From Casuarina equisetifolia (Eukaryota; Streptophyta; Magnoliopsida; Fagales; Casuarinaceae): a stretch of DNA of 64,000 nt. Positions within the stretch are counted from its first letter, which is position 1. Every line of letters begins with the position of its first letter. Below, piece by piece: positions 26,404 through 43,963 of the stretch. The stretch is taken from assembly GCA_028551475.1 (NCBI GenBank), contig CM052356.1:10381884-10445883 (forward strand), written 5' to 3'. The notes under the pieces are model-generated. The model did no database searches and was not told the DNA's origin. It saw only the letters and a program-made list of their open reading frames with translations. The position numbers and the translations under genes are program-made.

Positions 26404-26453
26404 GAGAATCTTTATTGGTTCATAGGAGCTCAACGGCGTCCAGAGTCTGCACC

Positions 26454-26625
26454 CACGTGAACGCTCCCTCGCTCATGTCCCCACACAGATCCTCCGTATC
26501 CATCGTGGACCCCCTACCCCCTTCCCCTTCCTTATTTGGGTCCCCCTTACTCCTTCCCCCCTCCCCCACTTCTCCTCATCCCACAGCACGTGTCTCCTCA
26601 TACATTGGCACGTGAAATCCACGTG
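26454..26625 (+). promoter_or_regulatory. Cluster of four G-boxes (CACGTG) upstream of the CKX gene
   Basis: CACGTG occurs at 26454-26459, 26587-26592, 26609-26614 and 26620-26625. The last three fall within 39 bp and end 28 bp before the TATA box. G-boxes are binding sites for plant bZIP (ABF/GBF/HY5) and bHLH (PIF, MYC) factors. A six-base palindrome is expected about once per 4 kb by chance, so four copies in 172 bp suggest light, ABA or jasmonate control of cytokinin breakdown. The motif positions are seen; the regulation is inferred. Confidence 0.7.
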
Positions 26626-26653
26626 TCTCCCCCTCTCTCTCTAAGCCCTGTCC

Positions 26654-26660
26654 TATAAAT
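26654..26660 (+). promoter_or_regulatory. TATA box of the CKX gene
   Basis: TATAAAT lies 28 bp after the last G-box and about 550 bp before the start codon, implying a long 5' leader (roughly 26685-27207) rich in CT, TA and A runs. Confidence 0.6.
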
Positions 26661-27207
26661 GGAGAACCTGTGTCTGATTTCCTAGACACAAAGACCAGCG
26701 AGCGAGTTGAGGACACTCCCACAGTGAGTCAGTCAGACTAAACTCCCCTTCTCCGGAACAAATTTTATTGGGAGGGATTCAGAAATACACAGTCCGGCGG
26801 TTCTTGACGTCCTCCGTGCCTCCGCCATCTGATTTGCTCAGGCCATCTGCCAAAACCAATAACGTGGCAAAAGGCACTGAGGGTAAGAAAGCAGAGAATC
26901 TTGTGCTACGTAGAGAATCTCTAAAAGTACAATCCCTCTTACGTTAGCCCCAACACCTTCCCCCATAACTCTGCCACAAGATTTTGTTCCTCACTTCCCT
27001 AGCCACCACGGCCTTCTCCTTCTCTCCGCCGGTGTGCGCACTTTCCTTATCCTACGCCAACTTCATTTTCTATATATATATATATATCTGTCTACACATT
27101 CGGATCATTACATCTGAAATACTTTCGTTGAAGAAAGGAAAGGAAGAGAAAAAAAAAAACGACAAGGCAAAAAAAAAAAAAAAGAAACAGTGGGTAAGCG
27201 ATAGAGA

Positions 27208-32017
<4,810 letters not shown>

Positions 32018-33321
32018 TTGATTCCTGAACACAATGATTGAAGAACAACTACACATTAGATAGTAGTAATTTAATGACTTAGGAATATTTTTGTACATAT
32101 ATTATATAATTCTCAAAGGGCCCAAATTGTAAAAGCAAGATTTGTTCTTATTTTTTACACTAAGTAGATTGATTTTTAGAGTGATTTCGGATAAAGGGGG
32201 GCTTTTTACAGTATGGTGCGTTTTGAGTTGTTTGCAGTCCCTTGATCCCGACCGCTCATGTCTGGTTTGCTTGTGGATCTTGTTTGCGGCTTCTTCTCGC
32301 ACAGCTGGTTCCAGTTTCGTCAATGTGGATTGGCCGTATTGCTCTCATACCATTGCCCTGCAGCTCTTTTCAATGTTAAAATGTTGCGTCAAATTCTGTT
32401 AGCTTAGAGAAGGTTTATGGTGTTCTCGTATATACCCACTCACTTTTGCAGTTGATAGTAGTTTTCAATGCTTTGGCCTACCTCGCAAAGTCAGGGACGA
32501 AATAAAAAACTTTTACCTAAATGACAGTCAATATTTACCATGGCATCAGCTAATCTATGAGCAAGCCCTCCCAAACTTGACAAATAGGTGGAGGGGTTCT
32601 GCAGTTATAAGAAGCCTCTGCGTTGAATCTTACAGCGTAAAGCACAGATATCGTAGTCAGTTTTTGCTGTGTTTATCTAAGATGAATCCATCTCGCCCTC
32701 GGGACCTGCCGTAGGCAAATCGTCGGCGGCAAAGGAAGAGAACATCCATAACATCAGTCTGTTTTCCTTCTTTTTTTGTTTTCACTTGTGGCCCCAAAAC
32801 ATAGCCAGATGGTTGTTATCTTCGTAGGACGCCTTGGCTTTTCTTGTAACTAGGATTATCCGTGTCGTAGTTTCTAGCCCCCACATCTAACTCGACAAAA
32901 AAGATTTGTCCGAAGCGTCACGGAACTGCAAAATGATAAAAGCCGCAAAGCTTATGACCAAATTATTTTCTCTTTTTTCTTTTTTTTTGGCCTAAAATTC
33001 GGAAAGTTTTATATGTGATTCAAAGCTTAAAGCACCAAATTTAAGGCTCTGAAAGAGTAGATGTACCTTCGTTTTCTCCTCACCATTTGCACCAGATTCC
33101 AGCATAGGACGTTCTTACAACAGCAAAAGAAGAAATCATTGTCATCGAAATGTGCAACCCACGAAAATTAGCCAAGCACGGATTTCCCTGCTCTGGTAAA
33201 ACATAGACGCAAGTCAAGATGGAAATCGCAGTATGAAGTAGCTGTGGATAGCAAGGTCACCTTGGATGAAAATATCAATGAATACAAAACAAACGTAGCT
33301 TGTCAATGGTCACTCACAGAG
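32018..33321. other. Convergent 3' region between the CKX and RsmI-like genes
   Basis: This 1.3-kb stretch receives the 3' ends of two converging genes. No third gene is supported; open frames near 32142-32402 and a short acidic peptide readable on the minus strand near 32690-32760 have no splice or family support. Confidence 0.5.
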
Positions 33322-36300
33322 TTAATTTGAATCATCCTCTGCTTCAACGTGCTTCCCGAATTTCTTCAATGCAAGTGAATATATCATCTTCCGACTGGCT
33401 GATGTTCCGCTTGCGACCAACTTGACAGCCTACATGCACATTCAATTTGTTATAATCAACCATTCATCTGACCTCAAGCTTCATCACAGAAAAAACAGAA
33501 GAGACATTCATGATGAGACTTCACTTAAGGCAACTCATTCCATTACAGGCTGAAATTTACTTCCAAATTTTCAAGTTTGCACCATACTACAGTTGATTGG
33601 AAATCGCTCAGTAGGATGGTGGAAATGCTATGTGCTTTGTCTGTGTGTTTGTCCGTGTTGTAGAATTTTCCAAGTATTTTACTGGAAATGGAAAGGGCAT
33701 CTTAAATTTCTAACCATTTATGTTTTTGCTGAAAGAACAGCCATTGATGATCTTTGTAGGTAATGGAAAGTGCGTAGCAACTATTTTTATGGTTTTTCAT
33801 TTCTAAAAGAAAATATTGCACTCACTAATATAGTTGTCTTAACCATATTAATTCTCTTGTCACAAATATTTTCTGTCAAGCCTCAGAAACAAATAACATG
33901 TATTAGAAGAACTTAAAGTAAAACTCTGTAAGAGAAAGTCCTTACTGTAGAAAGAGTATGCCCACTGGATATCAAATCTCTCAATTCATTCTCAAGTTGG
34001 CTCTCTGATGGAATTTCAACTGTAGAATTAGTCTTCCCTTCTATTAGCAGCGTAATTTCTCCCTTTGCTTGGCGAGTTGAGAACACTTCTTTTGCTTCCC
34101 CCAGACTACCACGCCAAAACTAATGAGGCATCGCCATCCTTGTTAGCAAGTCAAGAATAATGTGGACAGCCCACAAAGTATTTGATGTCAAATGGATTAA
34201 TACAGAATCTAAAAGAGGCGCGCAAATCATATTTGCTAAAAAATATCAGCACCGAAATCTAATATTTTTAAAAGACTCCTTTACAATATTGTGGTTACGC
34301 ACCAACCAAAAACAATAAAATAAAGGCACATGTAGATGCAAATGATTGAATTGTGCATACACATTCAAAAGACAACTCTATAACATTGTAGTTACACAAG
34401 AACAAATAAACAAAACAAAGTTGCATGCAGATGCAAATGATTCATTTGTGTATATTACTCCACACTAATCTTGTATGACGCTGTAATTTGCTTAAAACAA
34501 TGCCTTCCAAACTAGTCTCCTCCTCATACAATTACTTCACAAATGGGCCAGGCATAGTAGGTCTTTTAAGAGCTCTCTGAGCAGCACTCTTCCTGATCTG
34601 GAATTTCTTGGACCCGTCCAACATAGAGACACTGAGTTTGAACTTCGATACTTTAGCTACCGCTTTTTGCCTCTATTGTAAGATATTTCTCTTAAGCCCA
34701 CCATTTTTCTGGACAGCAAGGGCTTTTTTTTTTTTTTGCGGTAACATCAGACAACAATAATACTGAGACAACTTTAACTTCGTTTCTTGATATACCAAGA
34801 CTCTGGTTCTCACCAAGTACTTTTCGGGTGTTTGGTTGCATCACTTTAATAAAGACCAGAACCAGAGGGCTTAGAGCTACCTCGCAGAAAAACTAGGTGC
34901 CATGACGGCCAGAAAAATCTCTCCATACAGCCCCTTCTAACCAGTTAAATCAATTGAGACTGTATATATATGTAGTTAATCAATAAAAATCTCTTAAAAT
35001 CCGAAAACAGGTCAGTCGTAAACACTGTGGTGCTGCTTTGGCAAGGAAATATTATAGCTCACCTAAGAAAGTTGCTCTCCAGACAGTTTACACTCCAAAT
35101 TCTCAGACACCTTATGAAGCAATAAAACAGGATGTAGACAGTGATTGACATAAAGTGAGACCTACCTCTTCATGTATTTTTGTCATCTCCCGAGCTATGA
35201 CACAAAGTCTGCAATACAATAGTGCATGTAATGTCAAAGCTGATTCTCATGGATCCCTTATATACTTAATACAAGAGTGTATCTCACTAGCAAATAAGTT
35301 ATTGTAGTTGAATATACTCATGAATGTACAGTTTGCGATCTATCCTAGCAAGAACTGAATCATATTAATAAATGGTTAAAGGATGTAAAGGCGGGCGACC
35401 TAATAAGAACACTGCCTCCAGGAAATGACAGTTGTAATGCTAATCAAGTGACCCCGGGATGAGAGAAGGAAAGGGAATTTTGTTTTTAGATCCTGATAAT
35501 CATTATGCCTAGCACTGGAGACAACGAGTAGCCATTTGTAACTAAAATTCTTTGAATAACTTTTCCTATTTATTTGGCCCCAAACCCAAATGGGCATTCA
35601 GATTCTGGCAATCCTTCTGAAATGGGGAATCTTCACCCCCACCACCAGATCCTTCTTCTTCTAAGTCTTATGAGTGAATGGAGTAAAAACAAATATGATA
35701 TTTCCAATACCAGAAGAAGGAATAGGAGGGCGTGCTTTGGATGGGGCGTCAGAATGTGTGGAAACAAAAACCAACACATTGAGCAAAAATTTGCAGGCCA
35801 TACAGGACTAATGTATTACACCGGAAGTTTTTCCCAGCAAGAGGTTCTTATATTCCTTGAGTGACAACTATTTAGAGATGTAGCAACTTCAATTCTAGAT
35901 CAATAGGAAATGCATAAGACCAATTTACTTAGAAAGGGAAGGACTTACCTAGGGTCACCAAAATGTAAAGAAGTTTCTTCGAGAAACTGGTGAAGCTTGT
36001 GTGGAGGAACATAGAATATTTGAGTAGTCATCTCATTTGCAGAAACCATCAGCCTCTTTTTTCTCGATCCAGGATGCTTAGGAAGAAATCCAACTGCAAC
36101 ATTTTATACAGTACATGCTTTCACAAATCTCAATAATCCTCTCCAATCACTATGTCAGCCCCTAATATTAGTAAGAATATTTACCAAATGTGAATTCTTC
36201 AGTGGCCAGACCAGAGACTGAAAGAGCTGCTACCAGAGCAGAAGGCCCAGGAATAGGAATAACAGGAATATTTTCTTCCACACATAACCTTGCCTGCAGC

Positions 36301-37742
36301 AGGATTCGACTGTCTTTATTTCAATTGTCAAAATAAATCCTACGTGTAAACTGCAAATTTCCATGAAAGCAAAGCAGCCATATTCATAATCATCAAATAC
36401 ATATTTTTAACAAGAAAATACCAGCAAGTTTGAAAGTTTGAATACAAAGTGAAGCCCAAAATAATAATGCATGTAATAGATACAGAAAATCTCATAACTA
36501 AACGGGAAAGCAATTCACTAAAATCTATTTTGCATTGCGGTAGTGAAAACTAGGGAATCTAGAGCACTGTTTCAGAACATAAAAGACGCCCTCTGAAGGC
36601 AAAGCACCAATTTGACAACATGCTTCGCTTATCTGCAAGTCATCTGATGTCTGGCAGCTCAATCATACACCCAAAAGAAGAGGGCAAACTTATCCACAAA
36701 CTAAAACAACTAAGATCCCTTTCAGTACTAATTGAAATCCGGCTAAATTATAATCAAGCTGGTCCACTTTACCGCGAAAGAAATCGCTAACTAAAACTGC
36801 CCTTGCTTCTTTGGAAGGAAGCACTACCCTGAGGTACTTCCATATCATTCTACTGCATTCTAACTTAACTCAATTTTAAGCCGAGAAACACAAGGGCTAA
36901 TAAAACTTACCAACTCCATGCCAGGATCACTGATGCCCGGCGTACCAGCATCGCTTATCAGCGCTACGATCTCACCCTGCTTCAGCCTCTTTAATACAAC
37001 TTCTTCTCTTTGAGATTCATTGAACTTGTGGTAGCTCAGCTGAAATTAGAAATTCAATTCTAACTAGTACAATCAAATTGACTAGAAGCTAAGACGGCCG
37101 CAAAGAAATTTTTTAGACTAAAGCTTGCAAGAGACTCACAAGTGGAGTCTTGATATTGTAATGGTGAAGCAATTTCCCCGAGTGCCTCGTATCTTCCGAG
37201 AGTATCACAGCCGCTGAACCGAGAACGCGGAGAGCGCTGCATTGCCGAATCAGAGACGTAAAAATTTTGAAATTGATAGTTGAATCAGTTTTGGCGATAG
37301 TGATGACCGAAGCAAGTACCGTAAGGTGATATCTTCAAGATTTCCGATCGGCGTGCCTACGATATAAAGACCAGGCTTAACCAGGCCCTGCAACGATATA
37401 AAGAAATCTCTTAGAAACGGAAGTGCGTAAGACTACAAGAAAATGATTAGGATGAAAGCATGGGCTTACGCGTTTTGATGATTCTTCAGGGGCCGGTAAG
37501 GAATCGCCGGTGCAGAAGGCGAGGACATTGATTTTATTACAGTAAAGGGAGAGTGGTCGGAGAGATGTGACCGCCGTCTGAAAACTTGGGAGATTAAGGC
37601 CAGATAGAGAGCGCCACGAGTGCAGAGCTGCGGTGAAAGAAAGCGCCATGGAAGGAAGCCGTCGAGTTAATAACATCTGGTTCTTGCGCTCGGGTCTCAG
37701 TAAAAGAAAAGACGAACGGCTTGGGCGAGATGAAAGCTTCAT
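33322..37742 (-). CDS. RsmI-like 16S rRNA (cytidine-2'-O)-methyltransferase, probably organellar
   Basis: Nine minus-strand exons are traced: 37470-37742, 37320-37387, 37140-37236, 36911-37039, 36185-36293, 35949-36093, 35166-35208, 33946-34119 and 33322-33429. They total 1146 nt and 381 residues; every junction is GT-AG and keeps frame. The conserved core is that of tetrapyrrole-methylase-fold enzymes of the RsmI family: LYIVGTPIGNLEDIT (about 98-112), a SEDTRHSG block (about 127), SDAGTPGISDPG (about 175-186), PIPGPSALVAALSVSGL, and a GEITLLIEG block near the C-terminus. Bacterial RsmI 2'-O-methylates C1402 of 16S rRNA. About 90 residues rich in Ser, Arg and Leu precede the core, as expected of a plastid or mitochondrial targeting peptide. 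A second in-frame Met at residue 32 (37649) is an alternative start and would give about 350 residues. The Arabidopsis relative is At1g45110 (from memory), not a neighbour of the other genes there. Confidence 0.93.
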
Positions 37743-38862
37743 TTAGACAGCCCGTCTTATCAATCCAGAAAAGTTCCCTTATGCATAAGGCGCTGTTTCA
37801 ATTAGCGGTTGTCAGATTGAGCTTCTGACCCACATCGACCTTCATAATGGACCCATTATAGATTTTAACCTTTAGATCATTGGCGTTGATATCATTGTTC
37901 AGACCTATAAGTATCTTTATTTCTTTTTTCCAATCTGTTTTCACCAATAACAGGTATGAGCTTCGTCAAGGCCCTGACGTAACAATCAAGAGATTGCCAT
38001 GAGATTGTTCAAAGCCAAATGGTGAGACTTTAACATAGGAAGGAGAATTATAAGAGACAATAGTTGCATATAGTACTTTGGCCATTTGTTGCCAAATTTA
38101 GTCGAGGAGGCAATTCCCATATACAAAATTCATGCTCTCGTCATAGGCTCTCAAATTTTTCATGATTTTGGAATCAGCTCTCACACTTAATAAAATTAAA
38201 TTATTTCTATTTAGTACAATGTATGTTATAACAATAGGAACCTCTGTGGCATTTGAGGTATCTAATACAAAAATGTGTAAGCATGATGTCACCACACATC
38301 TAACACATATTTAGAAACGGAAATTCAAGTATAGACAAATGCTTCCAGGAATAATCAACCAAATCTAAGTTTAGACTTCCATAGGATTAAGCCTACAAAT
38401 AAGATTACTATTTGAATTTACTACATTTTTTAACACATTTAGGTTTAACATGTAAACTCAATCGTCAATTTTTCAAAAATTAGGCCTACATTCTGTCCTT
38501 CATAACTTCACAAAATATAATTTTTTAAACAAGCATTTTTTTATTAATAAAATTCCTCAAAGGCAAAATTGAGGGTTTCTAAAATTTCAGCCTATGGGAA
38601 TATTACAGTTCTGTGTAATGTCGCTACCATTAACGATTTCTGAGTAAGTAATGGCTGTATGTGAGAGTTACACCCCATAATACCGTTTTCCCAACGTATG
38701 TACACATGTTGTTACCAAAGGCACCGCCTCGAAACGTCATTTATGGATGTTATACATAATAAACAACTGAGATAAACGTTAAGGTTTTCCATGCTTTCAG
38801 GGGTACATGAAATCACCCAAACCCTCTTTTTTGTACTTCGTTATTAGCCAAATTTAATGCCT
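37743..38862. other. Spacer between the RsmI-like and UBC genes
   Basis: Both neighbours are on the minus strand, so this 1.1 kb contains the UBC 3' end and the RsmI-like promoter. No gene is seen and there is no obvious TATA box close to the RsmI-like start. Confidence 0.5.
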
Positions 38863-39740
38863 TTACACTTTATCATCGTGGAACCACCATCTTGTCTCCT
38901 TGGGAGATCTACCATTTCTGCAGTTCTTCACATAACGGTCATCATCCGCTGGTCGTTGCTGCACAACAACAAAATGTAAGAGAGTCATGAGGAAGCGATG
39001 AAAGAGGAGGGAGTTAAACAACCTGTACTAACCTTAACAGTTGAACTTGATAACATGGATAGAATGCTGATACAAATGGAACTCACGGTCATGGCTGGAG
39101 ACCATGAATCATAAAGGATATCTGCAAATACAAGCATGGTTTGGAGTCAGTTTGAAGTCAGTTTGAGTGCTGGCTATAAATGCACAATTGAAGACAACAG
39201 ATGAAGAAAACGATAGTTTAATCTCAGTCAAGAACAAAGGTGACACTTCTTTGCGTTATTGATTTTAACCACCTCCTCCTTAATAACAAAGATTTCAATC
39301 AGCAGATATTGTGAAGTTATTACCAAATAAGAAACATATAAAAAAACCAGTGTAGTCAGCTGAGCAGCTTTCCACCAAGACTACCATATATCAAATATTC
39401 AAAGTATTCCAATTATTTGGCAAGAACAAATACTCCAGAGAGCAGGCAAACAATTTAACTAAGTTAAGCACATGATACAACGACAGAAAAGCACACAGAT
39501 GCACAAACAAACATATTTAGCCCGGTTTTTTCTGTACTCCTAAATTCTACCACCCACCATATTGAAGGTGACTGCATAAACATCGAATAAACAAATATGG
39601 ATTAGGCTTGCTCAATTTCATTTTGTCATTGCTGAGTTTTCACAAATCACATGATATGAAGAACAGAGACAGGCCTACAAAATACAGAATGGGCAAGCAG
39701 AATTCACTTCATGAATTTGTCTTACACGTGAGTCCCTCTT

Positions 39741-39789
<49 letters not shown>

Positions 39790-41794
39790 AAACTGTCACA
39801 TAATCAACATTTCTGTAGATGAAAAAATCTATTAGAGAGATCTGTACCATCCAGTTTTGCTAGCTAGCTTAGAATACTCGTATACTTCATTTAATGAAAA
39901 GTAAACAAATTTTCAGAATTTACATGAAATGTCAAGTGAAAGGTCTTGAAGGTTGAACCTTAAAATCTCACGGCCAAGATCCCAAATTTAATATGCTTGT
40001 GTGATCCAGAATGTCCAGGCCTGCTAGAGAATGATTCCATATATTCTCTAACGCCTACCAGCCAATTCCTCAGATTTTAGTTCTACACATTTTCCACGCC
40101 TAAAACCTCATGCCTTGAGACATAATGATTCCATAACATTCACCTCATAAAAATTATTCACACACATTACATGGTCCTACGTATTTGTTTTTAACTATTT
40201 TTCCACCAATACTGTAATATATACTAATCTTTGATGAGAGACAGAGAGAAGAGACAAAACTTAGTGTTTGACCATTATGATTTGGCCATGCAGAACTGAC
40301 TTAGACGGAGATCAGTAATATCAGCTTGCATCACTTCACCCAATAATTTTCGGGGTTAAAAATATTGGCTGGACATTTCTTTCGCATATTATTCTTTCAT
40401 ATTGGGGGGAGGGGGGAAGTTCTGCTCACATTCCCTTAAAAATTATTACCTAATTAATGGATACAGCACGTAAATGGCCCTGGTATTAAGTAGTACCTAT
40501 GGATCTATCAGTTGTCACAGCTGGGGGACCATCAAAGGGCGCCCAATACACAAAAGAGAGCAGATGGAAGAAGTAATGCAGATGAAAGAATCCCATTTCC
40601 CAGTGAATCTCTGTACATTAACAGCATAAATCCACATTCTACATAGAAGTATCCCCAAGAGAAAATAGACGAACTCTTTTGACATAGTTTATCGTTTCAG
40701 AGCAACTTTCCAGATGACCACTTGCAAGCACCACAAATTTGATAGGCTATAACTAAACTAAACTTGAAAATTTTAGAAAAATCCAAAAAATAGTAAATAT
40801 CAACATAACTAAAAATGACCATTGTGCACAGGAATTATAATATCAATTCAAGTTCACAGCTACGCTCAATATCGTTCTTGATCCTGCTCAGCCAGTAATA
40901 AGTTAATATAGTGAAAGAAAAAAGACACAACGGTACCTAGACAGATATGGCCATTACTATAAATGTGGGGGTGCAGAGGTGCTGGAGGCAGAAAAATCAC
41001 CTGGAATACCAACACAAAGATATCAGACACACGACCACTATAAAACAATTCAAACACTACAAATTTCAACCCGTTTTCATCTACAACAGCCCAGTACAGT
41101 AATAGATAGCAACACGAAGATATCAGAATCACGACTACCACTAAACAATTCAAACAGAAAAATAAATAAAAATAAATATTATCTAGCTTTCATCTAAAAA
41201 CCCCACTCCAATGAATCTAATGCAGGAAAAAAATTAGTAATTATAATTCTACCATAGATTTTTCACAACTAAACAAAGTGAAATTTAAGTAAAAAATTGC
41301 GGTTGATTATTACCTGCGGCGCCTCCATGGGGTAATGCTCAGGAAAATCAACCTGAAGCTGGTAAGTTTCATTTGCGTACAAAGTCCCTGGAGCACCGTT
41401 GACTTCTACTACCCATCTTTACAGAAAAGAAAAAAGATCCGTAATTAGAACAAAAATAAATGAGCTTATGTCGTGAGAAATTAAAAGCAGTCAACAGAAG
41501 CGAAGGTTGCGTGTGGAACCTCTGAAGATTATCAGTAGCTTTGTGTTTGAATCCAGCGGGAGGATTGAGCTGCCACTCCACGAGCTCTTTCTGGAGCCGA
41601 TTGCACGCGATCTTGCTAAGAGCCTAAGCGAGTAGGTAATTTTACAAGCAAATGAAATACGACGGAAAAGCCGATCAATATTAAGGACTAATATAAAAAC
41701 AAACATGCGAGCCTGCGTATAGACTTCTGTAATTATATATAAAAACACAGGGGGAAAGAGAGACCTTGCGTGAAGGGGCGGAAGAGCTGGTCAT
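38863..41794 (-). CDS. UBC16: Ubiquitin-conjugating enzyme E2, UBC16/17/18 type
   Basis: Six minus-strand exons are traced: 41765-41794, 41520-41623, 41314-41416, 40937-41000, 39033-39121 and 38863-38958. They total 486 nt and 161 residues, the same length I recall for Arabidopsis UBC16. The protein begins MTSSSAPSRKALSK and has the E2 fold with YPMEAPQVIF, the HPHIYSNGHICL active-site block and a tail ending WWFHDDKV. The catalytic Cys is about residue 99, in GHICLDILYDSW. E2 enzymes carry activated ubiquitin as a thioester and pass it on with an E3 ligase, in cytosol and nucleus. Sequence identity to the plant UBC15-18 group is very high by eye. Intron 4 is long (about 1.8 kb) and contains a (GT)n tract. 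A SINE-like insertion lies about 230 bp upstream of the start codon. UBC16 is next to CKX5 in Arabidopsis (from memory). Confidence 0.95.
39743..39784. repeat. (GT)n microsatellite in UBC intron 4
   Basis: About 42 bases of GT/TG repeat with one interruption, inside the 1.8-kb fourth intron of the UBC gene, so it would be polymorphic but non-coding. Confidence 0.9.
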
Positions 41795-42019
41795 GGCTTC
41801 CAAGACGCGGGACAGAGTGAAAGTGAAAATCCCTGAAATGTGTACCGCGTGATGACAGCGTTATTGGTCAAAGGTTCAAAAAAGAAATTTCTTTCTATAA
41901 AATAGGACCATCTAGACATCTCGGATTTTCTCTCAATTTCTCGAATATTTGGTGGGACCCACCTCACCGGATAAACAAATCCAGTGTGTAATAAATAAAG
42001 CCTAACGTAAATAATTATC

Positions 42020-42140
42020 TTTTTTTTTTTTTTTTTCATTACAAGGCTCACATTCACAATCGGACTTGAATGGAAACGATGACCAATTGGACTCTTTGAT
42101 TAGGGGGATTAGCTTACCATTAAACCAAGGGGATTTCCCA
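42020..42140 (-). mobile_element. tRNA-derived SINE-like element
   Basis: Read on the minus strand the unit starts GGGAAATCCCC and contains an A-box-like TGGTTTAATGG (42117-42127), then a B-box-like CATTCAAGTCCGA (42060-42072) 55 bases later. It ends in an A run of about 17 (the T run at 42020-42036). The order A box, B box, A tail is that of a short tRNA-derived SINE with an internal Pol III promoter. The A-to-B spacing is longer than in most tRNAs and the stems do not fold well, so it is not a working tRNA gene. I found no convincing target-site duplication. It sits about 230 bp upstream of the UBC start codon. Confidence 0.5.
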
Positions 42141-43963
42141 AAACTTATTATGTTGAGTGACAAATTCAAAATCTCATGATAAAATTTTTCACTAACTCAC
42201 TACTTAAGTTAATTAGCTAGCAACATAAATAATTTGAATTTCATTTAAACAATTATATTTAAACATGTCTCAATAATATAAGATGATTTATATCTTTGAC
42301 ACACTCTCATCATATGTGAATATTGGATATAATATAGATTTATAAGAATATTAAAAAATAAATATAATATCTAGTATCATGTTAAAAAGCTTAAAACTTA
42401 ATACAAAAATTCATTCAAAGAATTAAAAATAAATAAATTCTATTTCAACAACTCCCCAAATTTATGCTATTGTAATGTGGAAAATCCATGCCATTAACAT
42501 ATTCAACATTTCAACAATCCACACCGTTAACATATCCAATTCTTAAATGTGTGCTTGCAAAATTCAAACATAAGGAACAACAAGGGATAACTAGGCGCAA
42601 AATTTTCACTTAATTAGAATCATTTGGCTTTCTGATCTAAGCATCCATACTTTTTATTGCAATACACTTACATTCTAAATTACCCATAGTAACTTGTTTG
42701 AAAATTTATATAAAAATTAAGTTGATTATTAATAAAATTATATAAAATTCTAAAGATAGATATGAACATATATAGCATGCTTTCCCAATAATAAAATTCA
42801 ATATTTGATGTTTCTTTTTCTATCCTTTAACGCATTTGAATTTTCATACAAAAGTTGGAAAACAAAAAAGACAAAGTAAAAGTTAAGGAGATAACTTAAA
42901 CACAAATAACTTATTTGACTGATAAAAATATAGTCTAAAATGATGTCAGAGTTATTTAAGAAATAATATTTGAGCAGCATTTTGTAAAATAGTTCCCAAT
43001 CAAAAATGTTTTTGCCCTTTTAAGGAAAACAAAATCTAAAATAATTTCTTAACAAGTAATCTTTAAGTCTTGTATAAGAAATAAAAAGGTATAAAAGTAA
43101 TTTACTAAAAAAAATAATTTCCACTAATTTTAAGATGGATATGAGTTATTTTCTATAATTTCTAACATATTTGATAAAAAAATGCATGTTATTAATTTAT
43201 ACGAAAATTAAATCTATATTATCTTATAGTTAATACTTAATTTTTTTTATTTCAATGTTATATTTATGTCCTATGACTCTTAAAAGTTAAATTTCTTCCT
43301 TTGTCTCTAAGTAACTCAATGATTGAGTGCATTGGTTGTTAATTTACTAGTTTTTGTATTAATCTTACTTTAAGAGGTTTGAAATTTTAAATTAAAATAT
43401 TTAATTTAACCTTAAAAGGATGTATTGAAAGGATAATTGAGTATTCTCTAAACATTTAAACAAGATAAATCACTCAATGAGAATGATTTATTTCCCAATA
43501 ATAAATATGAGTTAGAAGAGAAAGGAAAAGAAAATTCTAAAATAAATAAGGCAATCTTAATCCCTATGTCTTAAACATAAAAGGCGCTAATTTAAGAAAA
43601 TAAAAAAATGAAATATGATATTTTGAAAGTGTTACAAAAGACATCATTACTACTATATTTTTCATTTATAGGAACAATTTTTATTATTCATGAAATTAAA
43701 ATGTCAAAGGCATTAATTTAAGAAAAAATGAAAAATATTTTGAGTTTTAAAGATATTTTAATAAGAAGTATTATTTTTCAACAAGAAAAACTTTCTATGA
43801 TTAATATTTTTGTTGAGATTTAATTGATTCTTTAACATGTTATTATAGTATATTCCTTGATTTCATTTTACTTATAATTGGTTGCCCTCATTAGTAAATT
43901 ATTTCTTTCTCTTGCTTGTAGTTTTTATTTTTTATTTTATGTTTCTTAACATACATTGTTCAG

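Larger units (their letters stand above)
19645..26453. other. Seven-kilobase intergenic region between the lectin and CKX genes
   Basis: An AATAAA at 19790-19795 is a likely lectin polyadenylation signal. Beyond it I see no gene: the open frames of up to about 128 codons (for example near 25054-25440) have low-complexity or unrecognisable translations and often overlap frames on the other strand. The region holds (AG)n at 20275-20297, an AGCATA-type hexamer tract at 24855-24908, an AT run at 25918-25939 and a long (AG)n at 26353-26401. The last part is the CKX distal promoter. An unannotated non-coding RNA cannot be excluded by reading alone. Confidence 0.55.

Noticed and set aside
32690-33000. 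Possible extra 3' exons of the RsmI-like gene on the minus strand (an acidic tail-like peptide)
   Set aside because: The exon at 33322-33429 already ends in a stop with a normal RsmI-like C-terminus; no splice evidence supports more exons.
42020-42140. A functional tRNA gene on the minus strand
   Set aside because: A-box and B-box matches exist but the spacing is too long, the stems do not pair and an A tail follows; a SINE-like unit fits better.
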